From the NCBI RefSeq assembly GCF_011764425.1, contig NZ_BLPF01000004.1, forward strand, positions 62,001-126,000: 64,000 nucleotides of DNA, written 5' to 3'. Below are positions 1 to 7,723 of the stretch, one piece after another; within the stretch, counting starts at the first letter, position 1; the number at the start of each line of letters is the position of its first letter. The notes beneath the pieces were generated by a model. It searched no databases. It had not been told where the DNA came from and worked only from the letters and a program-made list of their open reading frames with translations. This stretch comes from Phytohabitans houttuyneae (GTDB lineage: Bacteria > Actinomycetota > Actinomycetes > Mycobacteriales > Micromonosporaceae). A program made the translations under genes and the position numbers.

Positions 1-1
1 C

Positions 2-1057
2 ATGCGACCACTGATCGCGATCGTCGGTAGCTTGGAGCCGGGCCGGGACTACGACCCGCCGGGTGGGGTGCCCGAGGACGCCGAAGGCGCGGCGGTGGCG
101 ATCGGGCGGGAGCTGGCGATGAGAGGCTGCCGCATCGTGGTCTTCTCCAGCCGGCCGGAGTACATCGAGCGGGCGGTGGTGCGCGGCTACCTGGCATCCG
201 GCCAGGCGACTCCTGGATCGGTGGAGGTCCGCGCCCGCTACGGCCACGACACCGCCTTCGACGAGATGAGCAGCCGGCCCGAGGCGATCGCCGTCAAGCC
301 CGAGCCGACCGCCGACTGGGAGGTGGCGTTCTACCGTTCGTTACTCGTCGTCGACGGCGTCGTGCTGATCGGCGGTGCCCGGGCGACGTTCGCCGCCGGT
401 CTCATCGCCCTGTCCCGCCGGATCGCGGTGGCGCCGGTCGCCGCGTTCGGCGGTGCCGCCCAGCGGATCTGGCACCGGCTGGGAAACGGCGATAACCACG
501 CATCCGAGGAGGACATCTCCGCGCTGGGACAGCGCTGGGGGACAGCGAGCGCCGGTGCTGTCGTCGGCTCCCTCATGGCGCAGCACGACCGGCGCACCGC
601 CGAGGAGGAGCGCGGTCGCCGCGGCGAGGCCTCGGCACGGCGCCGTACGGCGGCCGGCCTCGTGGCCGCCCTGCTGCTCCTGCTGCTGGCGCTGACCACC
701 ATACCGGTCGCGTACGCCCTCCCGCTCGGCATGTGGCCGGGCCTGACGGTCCTGGTCACAGCCGCGTTGCTGGCGTCGATCTGGGGTGCGGTGATCCGCA
801 ACGCCTACGACGGCGGGGTGGGGTGGCTGCGCGCCGCCGCGCTCGGCTCGGCGGCCGGGTGCATCGCATTCCTCCTGTTCGTCGCGGCGCAGATGTCGAC
901 GAACCCTGACCTCTTCGTCGGTGACGGCGCGCGTCGGCTTGTCTTCTTCGTGCTCGCGATTGGGTTCATCGGTGGCTTCACCTCCGAGGTGGTCTACCGG
1001 AAGCTGCGCGACCAGGACGTGACGCAGACGTCGGTGCTGCCACCACCCGGCACCTGA
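2..1057 (+). CDS. SLOG-domain membrane protein (predicted nucleotide sensor or effector)
   Basis: The N-terminal half (residues 4-160) reads as a Rossmann-like SLOG/LOG fold: a first strand IAIVGS, a helix after a Gly/Pro-rich loop, and a late VLIGGARAT motif at residues 121-129 typical of the phosphate-binding loop. The second half carries four hydrophobic stretches (about 216-238, 243-265, 276-297, 311-330), so the protein should sit in the cytoplasmic membrane with the SLOG domain inside. SLOG domains are known or predicted to bind or process nucleotides, often next to membrane effectors in conflict systems; that role here is inference. The ATG lies one base into the window, so upstream context is lost, but the start matches where SLOG domains usually begin. 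It converges on the vWA gene across a shared hairpin. Confidence 0.7.
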   Translation: MRPLIAIVGSLEPGRDYDPPGGVPEDAEGAAVAIGRELAMRGCRIVVFSSRPEYIERAVVRGYLASGQATPGSVEVRARYGHDTAFDEMSSRPEAIAVKPEPTADWEVAFYRSLLVVDGVVLIGGARATFAAGLIALSRRIAVAPVAAFGGAAQRIWHRLGNGDNHASEEDISALGQRWGTASAGAVVGSLMAQHDRRTAEEERGRRGEASARRRTAAGLVAALLLLLLALTTIPVAYALPLGMWPGLTVLVTAALLASIWGAVIRNAYDGGVGWLRAAALGSAAGCIAFLLFVAAQMSTNPDLFVGDGARRLVFFVLAIGFIGGFTSEVVYRKLRDQDVTQTSVLPPPGT

Positions 1058-1084
1058 GCCGGCTGTCCAACGGGCGTGGACGCG

Positions 1085-1118
1085 GCGCGGCCCGGGCCAG
1101 AGGTCCCCGGGGCCGCGC
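1085..1118. terminator. Bidirectional hairpin between convergent genes
   Basis: Perfect 9-bp arms GCGCGGCCC (1085-1093) and GGGCCGCGC (1110-1118), with further partial pairing inside the loop, sit between the stop of the SLOG gene and the stop of the vWA gene. There is no T tract, which is normal for high-GC actinobacteria. Confidence 0.55.
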
Positions 1119-1156
1119 GTCTCAGCGCCTCCGCCCTGCGCGGAAAGCGCGGATGG

Positions 1157-3018
1157 TCACCCGCAGGGCTGACCCTCCACATTGGCCTTCGACTCGGCCA
1201 GGACCACGTCGGTCAGCAGCGTGTCCAGGAAGACCGCTCGCTGCACGATAGTGTTGCCGGTCTTCTGGGTGCTGTTGATCTGGAGCGAGCCCACCAGCAG
1301 CGGGATCGTCAGCGGCGCGGTGCCCACGGTCACCGGCACGCCGTTGATCTTCAGGCTGGCGATGGAGGAGGCTCCGGCGAGCTGCGCCTTCAGGCCTTCC
1401 GGCTCCTTCACGCAGGTCGCCGAGGCCGACGACTTGATGACGCCCAGCTCGATGACCACCAGACCGGCGGTGATCTTCGTCTTCTCGATCGTGGCCTTGG
1501 CCGAACCGCTGTCGCCCACCGCGGGCGGTGCGCTGTTCAGGTCGTCCGGCGTCTGGTCGGTGCGGGCGTCCAGCAGGCTGGTCTCCACCTTGACGATGCC
1601 GGCGTTCAGGGTCGACTGCGCGACCGTGGCGACGTCATCGGCGCAGGGCACGTCGGCCGGGTTGGCCTGTGCCGCCTTGAGGCCCGCGATCTTCACCGCG
1701 GTCGCCTGGCAGGAGAACGTGCCGTCCCGCTCGTTGTCCACGATCGTGCCCGTACCCGCGCCGTCGACGATGGCGGCGCCGGTGGGCGCGGACAGGTTGA
1801 CCGTGAAGGTCTCGTCCGGCTCGTTCACCGCGTCGTCGACGATCGGCACCGGAACCGGCTTGGTCGTCTCGCCCGCGGCGAAGGTGAGCGTGCCGTTCAC
1901 GGCCGTGTAGTCGCCCGGCGCGGTCGCCGTGCCGTTCGCGGTCGCGTACTTGACGGTCACCGGGTTGGTGGTGGGTCCGGTCCGGGTGACAGTGAAGACC
2001 GCCGGCCCACCATTTTCCGGTACCTCGACGTCGTCGATCTTCAGCCCGGGAACGTTGACGGTGAGCTTCTGGACGAAGCCGCGGCTCTCGCCGTCGATCA
2101 GGAAGTCCACAGTGCACTCGTGAGTGCCGGCCGGCACGCTGCCGGCGAGCGCGACGTGCTCGGTGAAGGTGGCGTCCTCGCCGCTGGTCACTGTCCGGTT
2201 GGCGGGGAGAACGTCACGGAGACGCCGGCCGGGCAGGAGACGACCTTCGGCGTGACGGTCACCTCGATGGCCTTGATGCCCGCGAGGATGGCGTCGGCGA
2301 CCTCGTCGCCGGCGACGCCGCTCAGCAGCACCCCGCCGGTGGCGGCGGTGAGGTTGCTGAACTGGCCCTCGCTGTCCAGCGCGCCCACGTCCACCGCGAC
2401 GAGGCGGATGCCCGCGGCCTGCAGGGCGGCCGAAGTGTCAGCGAGCGTGTGACCGCCGCTGGGGTCGTGCGACGGCGCGTCACCGAAGATCACCGCGATG
2501 CGGGTGCTGTCCGCACGGAACGCGACGGCGCCGGTGGCCACCTCGTAAAGCGCGTTCAGGTTGGCCTCGGGGAAGTCGCCTCCGCCGGAGGCCACCCACT
2601 GGTTGATGCCCGCTTGGACCGACGGGTCGTCGTCGGTCAGGTTCTGGTTGACCCGGAATGGAGAGGAGTCGGTGAAATCCTTGTACTCGGCGACCGCGAA
2701 CTGCGCTGTCGGCTGCGCGGTGCTCACCTCGTTGAGGATGTCAGCCGCATTGGTACGGACGTTTGCGATCGCGCCGCCCATGCTGCCCGTGGTGTCGGCG
2801 ATGAATACGAGGTCGGGCTTGGGCGGGACGGGTGGAGTGTGCACCACCTTGTTGACGTCGGCGGATCCGCCAGGGCCGAGCGTGAGCGTCACGTTGGACG
2901 GCTCCACCCCCGGATCCGCTGCGGCTCCGGCCGGGACGAGCGCCCAGCCGGAGCTGGCTAGGCACCCTGCCAACAGGGTGGCCATGAATCTCCTCTGGCG
3001 GCGGCTTCGCACGCGCAT
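1157..3018 (-). CDS. Secreted vWA / Calx-beta / choice-of-anchor P-like protein, frameshifted
   Basis: Translation from the ATG at 3018 (strong GGGGAGGAG ribosome site) gives an Arg-rich signal peptide ending near PAGAAA, then a vWA domain with a MIDAS-like DTTGSM motif, and stops at 2188. A second frame starting at 2191 continues with a beta-sandwich, a Calx-beta repeat (VPENGGPAVFTVTRTG through VDDAVNEPDETFTV) and a C-terminal domain beginning FSCQATAVKI that resembles choice-of-anchor P proteins. Adding one C to the CCCC run of the coding strand (GGGG at 2204-2207) joins the frames as SPANRTVTSGEDATFTE, which reads as one domain, so I annotate a single gene of about 620 residues. Likely exported and adhesive or scaffold-like. 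If the shift is real, the GTGA overlap would allow two coupled proteins. Confidence 0.75.
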
Positions 3019-3376
3019 TACGGTTCTCCTCCCCTTTTTGGGCACGGTCCACCGCACTCCGAATTGGGTACCGGAACAGAATCGCACTTCTTTTGAAACG
3101 CGCCGGAGGGCAGTGGAATCACTATGCAGAGTGAACCAGTCACCGGTTTGCGCCAGCAAATCTTGACTAGGCATCAACGGTCTTGTACGCGGCGCCTTTT
3201 CTTGTCAAATTGCCGACAGCCCTGAGCGTGTACCTCGCAGAGACCTCGGCCATTCGGACGACCCTCGGGGGTGGATGAGATGAAGCCGTTTATTTCGTTC
3301 ACGCCATTGGAGTGTCCGCCGATCGGAGGACATCCAATATCGCGAGTGGGAAATAGATCCGGATTGCCCGTCTTGC
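3019..3376. other. AT-richer intergenic region between vWA gene and marR
   Basis: This 358-base gap is clearly less GC-rich than its surroundings. It should hold the vWA gene promoter; no confident -35/-10 pair was picked. A short minus-strand reading frame overlaps it but has no codon bias or recognisable product. Apart from the hairpin at 3307-3337 no further structure was seen. Confidence 0.5.
3307..3337 (-). terminator. Long hairpin downstream of marR
   Basis: TTGGA and TCCAA outer arms enclose a 20-base near-palindrome, TGTCC-GCCGATCGGA-GGACA, with one mismatched pair and one bulged G. It lies 40-70 bases past the stop of the MarR gene on the minus strand, a natural place for a transcription terminator. 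It could alternatively be an operator for an unidentified regulator. Confidence 0.45.
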
Positions 3377-3814
3377 TCACTGCCAGGGGTCGGTGATCTC
3401 GCGAAGCTGGGTGAGGATGCCGCGCAGCTGGCTCATCCGCCGATCGCCGAGGTGCTTGGCCCACTCCGCCTCGACCTCGGCGACGACGGCCGCGGCGAGC
3501 GGGACGGCCCGCGCGCCGCGCTCGGCGATGCGGACAAGGCGTGCGCGGGCGTCGGTCGGGTCGGGGACCCGCTCGACGTAGCCCGCCCGCTCGAGCTGGT
3601 CGACGAGGAAGCCGGCCGACTGCTTGGTTATCTGAGCCTGCTCCGCCAGCTCGGTCAGCCGGCTGCCTCCGGGGGCGATCCGCTGGAAGACCCGTGCCTG
3701 GGCGGGCGTGAAGTCGTCGAATCCCGCCGCGGCCATGGCCTCGAAGACGCGGGCCTCCATCGCCCGATAGGGGATGTAGAGCAGCAGGCCGACGTTGAGG
3801 GGCGCCTCTGCCAC
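3377..3814 (-). CDS. MarR-family transcriptional regulator
   Basis: A 145-residue protein with the MarR winged-helix layout: N-terminal dimerisation helix, helix-turn-helix at about 52-90 (LTELAEQAQITKQSAGFLVD), and a wing with the DPTDARARLVRI signature that contacts DNA. GTG start at 3814 with an AAGGAGG site. It is divergent from a mycothiol-dependent enzyme gene; the 82-base gap contains a near-perfect palindrome. MarR proteins commonly repress themselves and the divergent gene and are released by a ligand or thiol oxidation. No cysteine is apparent here, so a small-molecule inducer is more likely than redox sensing. The ligand is unknown. Confidence 0.9.
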   Translation of the reverse strand: MAEAPLNVGLLLYIPYRAMEARVFEAMAAAGFDDFTPAQARVFQRIAPGGSRLTELAEQAQITKQSAGFLVDQLERAGYVERVPDPTDARARLVRIAERGARAVPLAAAVVAEVEAEWAKHLGDRRMSQLRGILTQLREITDPWQ

Positions 3815-3831
3815 ACCCAGCCTCCTTGAAG

Positions 3832-3852
3832 TTAGTCAGAGTCTCTGATTAA
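3832..3852. promoter_or_regulatory. Putative MarR operator
   Basis: TCAGAG-T-CTCTGA (3836-3848) is a perfect 13-bp palindrome extended by TTA..TAA flanks to 21 bp with one mismatched pair. A further half site, TCAGAGA, follows at 3857-3863. The position between the divergent MarR and DinB-like genes fits a shared operator. Confidence 0.65.
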
Positions 3853-3896
3853 AGTAGTCAGAGAAGCTTACCAAATCGCTGCACTGGAGGATCATC

Positions 3897-4529
3897 GTGG
3901 ACAGCGAGGAGAGCTGGCAGGTCATCGCCGGGCAGCGGCTGGCGCTCGCCGAGCTGCTGGAGGGACTGTCCGCGGCGGAGTGGGAGACGCCGTCGCTGTG
4001 CGCGGGCTGGCGGGTGCGTGACGTCGCCGCACACGTCGCGATGGCGCCGCAGGTGCTGAGCCTCCGCACGATGACCGTCGAGTGGCTGCGCGCCGGCGGC
4101 CGCTTCCACCGGCTCAACCACGACCTGGCGGTGCGGCACGCGCAGAGCCGACCCACCGGGCGCCTGGTCGAGGAGCTCCGCGAGCACGCCTCGTCGCGCC
4201 GGCTGCCCATGGTCACCAGCTACCGCAACACCCTCTTCGACATCCTCGTCCACGGCCAGGACATCGCGGTCCCGCTGGGCCGGCCGCACCACATGCCGCC
4301 GGCGGCCGCCCGAGCCGGCGCCACGCGCGTGTGGTCGATGGGCTGGCCCTTCTGGGCCCGTCGCCGCCTGCGGGGCGTGCGCCTGGTCGCCACCGACGTC
4401 GAGTGGTCGGCCGGTGCCGGTGCCGAGGTGGAGGGCCCGATCGAGGCACTGCTGTTACTGCTCACCGGCCGGGTCGCCACCGCGCTGCCCCACCTCCGTG
4501 GCGCGGGCGTGCCCGCGCTGCCCAGGTAG
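3897..4529 (+). CDS. Maleylpyruvate isomerase-family (MDMPI/DinB-like) mycothiol-dependent enzyme
   Basis: The 210-residue product shows the MDMPI N-terminal four-helix fold: an early LAELLEGLSAAEWETPSLCAG stretch followed by WRVRDVAAHVA, where the His supplies a metal ligand, and a later FDILVHGQDIAVPLG segment with the second conserved His. This family uses a divalent metal and, in characterised members, mycothiol, the low-molecular-weight thiol of actinobacteria; typical roles are isomerisation or S-transfer in detoxification. GTG start with GGAGG seven bases upstream. Divergent from the MarR gene, which probably controls it. The exact substrate cannot be read from sequence. Confidence 0.8.
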   Translation: MDSEESWQVIAGQRLALAELLEGLSAAEWETPSLCAGWRVRDVAAHVAMAPQVLSLRTMTVEWLRAGGRFHRLNHDLAVRHAQSRPTGRLVEELREHASSRRLPMVTSYRNTLFDILVHGQDIAVPLGRPHHMPPAAARAGATRVWSMGWPFWARRRLRGVRLVATDVEWSAGAGAEVEGPIEALLLLLTGRVATALPHLRGAGVPALPR

Positions 4530-4541
4530 GGGCCGACGCGT

Positions 4542-4563
4542 CCCGGGCGCAGGCCTGCCCGGG
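4542..4563 (+). terminator. Hairpin after the mycothiol-dependent enzyme gene
   Basis: Perfect arms CCCGGGC (4542-4548) and GCCCGGG (4557-4563) with an 8-base loop begin 13 bases after the stop codon. No T tract. Confidence 0.5.
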
Positions 4564-4596
4564 TAGGGCCGACGCCTCCGGGCGCCGGCGGGGCGC

Positions 4597-4641
4597 GTCA
4601 ACTTGAGGTTGACGCCGCGATTTCGTCAACCTAAGGTTGAC
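4597..4641. promoter_or_regulatory. Tandem palindromic operators before the Clp-N protein gene
   Basis: Two 17-bp sites, GTCAACTTGAGGTTGAC (4597-4613, imperfect centre) and GTCAACCTAAGGTTGAC (4625-4641, perfect palindrome), are spaced 28 bp centre to centre. The second ends two bases before the ATG at 4644 and covers the whole region where a ribosome site would lie, so a bound dimer would block transcription or the message may be leaderless. The cognate regulator is not identified. Confidence 0.7.
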
Positions 4642-4643
4642 GC

Positions 4644-5356
4644 ATGACGACGCCACCCATCAAGCTCGACGACCTCATCGCCGGCATCAAAAAGGTCCAC
4701 ACCGAGCCCCTGGAGCAGCTCGCCGACGCCGTGCTCGCCGGCGAGCACCTCGGAGAGCTCGCCGATCACCTGATCGGCCACTTCGTCGACCAGGCCCGCC
4801 GGTCCGGTGCATCGTGGACGGAGATCGGCAGGAGCATGGGGGTCACCAAGCAGGCCGCGCAGAAGCGGTTCGTGGCCAAGGGCGAGCCGATCACGCTCGA
4901 TCCGCAGGAGGGCTTCCGCCGGTTTACGCCTCGCGCGCGGGCGGTCGTGATGGAGTCCATGGAGGCCGCGCGCGCCGCCGGCAACGTCTTCATCAGCCCG
5001 GTCCACGTCGTGCTCGGCCTGCTGACCGAGCCCGAGGCGCTGGCCGCCAAGGCGATCATCGACCAGGGTGTACCCTGGATCGGGTCCGGGAGGCGGCCAA
5101 GGCGGCGCTGCCCACGGGCGGTGCGCCGGTCGAGGGTCTGATCCCCTACGACGCCGACGCGAAGAAGGTCATGGAGCTGACCTTCCGGGAGGCATTGCGG
5201 CTCGGGCACAACTACATCGGCACCGAGCACATCCTGCTGGCGCTGCTCGAGCAGGAAAACGGCAGTGGCCTCTTCGCCGACCTCGGCATCGGCAAGGAGG
5301 GGACCGAGGAGGAGATCGTTCGCTTCCTGGACGCGGCGCAGCGCGCGAAGGGATAG
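4644..5356 (+). CDS. Clp N-terminal (Clp_N) domain protein, frameshifted
   Basis: The first frame (4644-5141) carries an N-terminal module with an HTH-like stretch, SWTEIGRSMGVTKQAAQKRF (about residues 54-73), and the first half of a Clp_N repeat (TPRARAVVMESMEAAR; ISPVHVVLGLLTE). The second half (DRVREAAK; TFREALRLGHNYIGTEHILLALL) lies in the next frame. Adding one base at the CCC run 5073-5075 joins them as a 237-residue protein. Clp_N repeats recruit substrates or adaptors to ClpC-type unfoldases; this protein has no AAA+ domain, so it may act as an adaptor or as a DNA-binding regulator of its own palindromes. Both roles are inference. Confidence 0.75.
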
Positions 5357-5400
5357 CCAGGGGCGCCCGAGACCGTGGCGCCGCCTGCCAGGATGCCGTT

Positions 5401-5733
5401 ATGGCGTATGACGAGGATCTTGCCGATCGGGTGCGGGAGCTGGTCGGGCGGGAGACCAGGCTCGACGAGAAGCGCATGTTCGGCGGCCTGGCGTTCATGG
5501 TGGGCGGCAACATGGCGGTGGTCGTGCGGGGCAAGGGCGGGCTCATGGTGCGGGTCGACCCGGCCGAGTCGGAGGCCCTTCAGGCGCGGCCGGGCGTCGA
5601 GGCGATGGTCATGCGGGGCCGTGAGATGGCGGGCTGGCTCGTCGTGGAGCCGGCGCGGCTCGCGCGGGACGCCGACCTGAAGCAGTGGGTCGACCGCGGC
5701 TGCGCCTACGCCAGGACGCTGCCCACGAAGTGA
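5401..5733 (+). CDS. TfoX/Sxy N-terminal-domain family protein
   Basis: A 110-residue single-domain protein with the TfoX_N signature: RMFGGLAFMVGGNMAVVVRGKGGLMVRV, a mixed alpha/beta core ending in a helical WVDRGCAYARTLP segment. In proteobacteria the TfoX N domain is linked to competence regulation, but actinobacterial single-domain homologues have no proven role. ATG start at 5401, 44 bases after the Clp_N gene on the same strand; converges on the sulfatase gene. Confidence 0.85.
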   Translation: MAYDEDLADRVRELVGRETRLDEKRMFGGLAFMVGGNMAVVVRGKGGLMVRVDPAESEALQARPGVEAMVMRGREMAGWLVVEPARLARDADLKQWVDRGCAYARTLPTK

Positions 5734-5760
5734 GCCAGCAGCGCCACGCTGACCTCACGG

Positions 5761-7476
5761 TCAGCGCAGCGGGCTGTACGCGGTCAGGAAGCGGTCGCGG
5801 AAGGTGTCCATCCGCCACACGGGGGCGTCCTTGCTCGGCTTGATGCCCTGCTCCCACTGCCAGCCGGAGATCCGGTCCAGCACACCGCGGTCGCGCGTGA
5901 CGATCGAGATCGGCACGTCGTGCGTGGCGCCCTTGCCGGTGAGCAGCGGCGCCGGCTGGTGGTCGCCGAGGAAGATCAGCACGAGGTTGTCGTCGCCGTG
6001 CCGCTCGACGTACGAGGTGAGCGCGGTCAGCGAGTACTGGATCGACTGCCGGTAGTGCGCGCGGGTCTTGTCGCCGTCGCGCCACACCTCCTCCGGCGAC
6101 TCGCCCTCCTTGGCCATCGGGCCGAAGACGGAGCCGTCGCCGACGTTGTTCCAGTCGATCATCCGGGGGAGCGGGGCCCATGGCGCGTGGCTGGAGGTGA
6201 GCGGCATCTCCGCCATCAGCGGCCCTCGGCCCGCCCGGCCCCGCTCCAGCCGCTCGAACGCGGTCAGCGTGTACTGGTCAGGCATCGTGGCCAGCGCGAA
6301 CGCCGGACCCTGGTACCCCATGCTCTTGGCGTCGTAGATCTGGTCGTACCCGTAGAAACGCCCCTCTGGCCAGGCCTGCGTCACGCCGGGCATGATGCCG
6401 ACCGTCCGCCAGCTGGCCCGGCTGAAGGCGCTGCTGAGCGTGAGGCGGTCGCTGGAGACGAGCGTGTTGTACCGCTTCTGGTTGTCGATCCAGAGCCCGG
6501 AGTTGAGCGTCGCGTGCGCCAACCAGCTGCCGCCGCCCGCCGTCGACGAGGTCAGAAACGCGCTGCGGGAGTCGAAGCCGGCCGCGGCGAGCCGGCGGTT
6601 GCCGTCGTCGAGCGCCGAGCCGACCTGCGCCGCGTAGAGCGGGTCCTCGATCGCGTCACGGCCGTAGCTCTCGATGAACGTGAGCAGCACGTCCTTGCCG
6701 CGCAGCGCGGTGAGCAGCCGCTCGCCCGGCGTGTTCCGGAAGACGTCAACCTTCGCCTCGCCCTCGAACATCTCCTGGTCGCGCAGGCTCGTGCGGATCT
6801 GGGCCGCGTGACCCTTGGCGATCGCGGCCGTGTCGGTGGCCGCGAGCGGCGCGTCGGAGACCACCTGGGCGCCGAGCGCGGCGCAGACGAACCAGGCCAG
6901 CACCAGCGCGGCGGTGGCCCGCGTGGCGGTCTGCCGGTGCGTCACGAGCTGGCGGGTCGTGCGCAGCATGGCGAGCGTCATCAGGACGATCAGGGCGACG
7001 ACCAGCAGAACCACACCGATGACCGCGCCGATCGCGCCGGCCTTGCCGACGGCCTGGGTGAGGAACACGTACGCCGGGTCGAAGAGGGTCGTGTCGAACA
7101 CCGGGTCGAAAGGTCGGTCAAGGACCGAGTAGAAGCCCATGTCGACGGCCTTCAGGACCGTGACCAGGGCGAGGCCGGCGCCGGCGAGGATCGCCAGCAC
7201 GCGCCGCGGGCGCGCCGGAAGGGCCAGCAGCACGGCGATGCCCACGACGGCCTCGACCGGGATCCGCAGGAACGTCCAGGGTGTGATCTTGGCGAGCTCG
7301 TTGGGCAGCAGGAGCGCGCCGATTACCAGTAGCCAGGCCATTACGGTGGCGACACGCCCCGCGACGGGGCGGATGCGCGCGAGCCGCTGCGGCCTGGCGG
7401 GCTCCTCCCGCGGGGCCGCCGGCGCGGCCGGCTCTGCGAGGGGCGTCAAGGTCCGCACGACAACTAGAACGACCAT
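5761..7476 (-). CDS. Integral-membrane sulfatase / LTA-synthase-like phosphoglycerol transferase family protein
   Basis: The first 210 residues hold about five hydrophobic segments; the rest is an alkaline-phosphatase-superfamily domain. Visible landmarks are VLLTFIESYGRD with a Ser/Thr-rich TSSTAGGGSWLAHATLNSG segment in the nucleophile region, and a late FLGDHQPAP motif whose Asp-His bind metal. The architecture matches membrane sulfatase-like proteins that transfer phosphoglycerol or phosphoethanolamine onto envelope glycans, acting outside the membrane. The ATG at 7476 has no clear ribosome site, so the true start may be one of the nearby in-frame GTG codons. It is divergent from the small acidic protein gene. 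Confidence 0.7.
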   Translation of the reverse strand: MVVLVVVRTLTPLAEPAAPAAPREEPARPQRLARIRPVAGRVATVMAWLLVIGALLLPNELAKITPWTFLRIPVEAVVGIAVLLALPARPRRVLAILAGAGLALVTVLKAVDMGFYSVLDRPFDPVFDTTLFDPAYVFLTQAVGKAGAIGAVIGVVLLVVALIVLMTLAMLRTTRQLVTHRQTATRATAALVLAWFVCAALGAQVVSDAPLAATDTAAIAKGHAAQIRTSLRDQEMFEGEAKVDVFRNTPGERLLTALRGKDVLLTFIESYGRDAIEDPLYAAQVGSALDDGNRRLAAAGFDSRSAFLTSSTAGGGSWLAHATLNSGLWIDNQKRYNTLVSSDRLTLSSAFSRASWRTVGIMPGVTQAWPEGRFYGYDQIYDAKSMGYQGPAFALATMPDQYTLTAFERLERGRAGRGPLMAEMPLTSSHAPWAPLPRMIDWNNVGDGSVFGPMAKEGESPEEVWRDGDKTRAHYRQSIQYSLTALTSYVERHGDDNLVLIFLGDHQPAPLLTGKGATHDVPISIVTRDRGVLDRISGWQWEQGIKPSKDAPVWRMDTFRDRFLTAYSPLR

Positions 7477-7522
7477 TTCACGAGATCAGTTCAAACCCGT
7501 CCGACCAGGGTATGGCGGAACG

Positions 7523-7681
7523 ATGACTGACGCGGACAAGACGCCCATCGGGGATCCCGACGACGTCGACGGGGACTTCGCTGAGGAGCACGCCTCACTG
7601 ACGCTCGCGGACGAGGACGAAGGCGGCCCGGAGGGCGAGGCCGAGCCGGAGTCGCCAAAAGGGTATGCCGGCACGGACTGA
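7523..7681 (+). CDS. Small acidic hypothetical protein
   Basis: A 52-residue frame from an ATG preceded by a weak GGCGGAAC site. It is dominated by Asp, Glu, Gly and Pro and is probably unstructured. It ends 42 bases before the alpha-glucuronidase start, on the same strand. No family is recognised. Plausible because it fills the gap between two genes and has actinobacterial third-position GC, but it could be spurious. Confidence 0.4.
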   Translation: MTDADKTPIGDPDDVDGDFAEEHASLTLADEDEGGPEGEAEPESPKGYAGTD

Positions 7682-7723
7682 GATTCCGGTAAATTTACGG
7701 AACCTGTGTACCCGGGAGGTTTC

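Noticed and set aside
3174-3464. A 96-residue minus-strand frame between vWA and marR
   Set aside because: No ribosome site, no family, and it overlaps the marR end; composition does not resemble the neighbouring genes.
5073-5141. C-terminal tail PWIGSGRRPRRRC of the first Clp_N frame as a real end
   Set aside because: The normal Clp_N sequence resumes immediately in the next frame, so the tail is an artefact of the shift.
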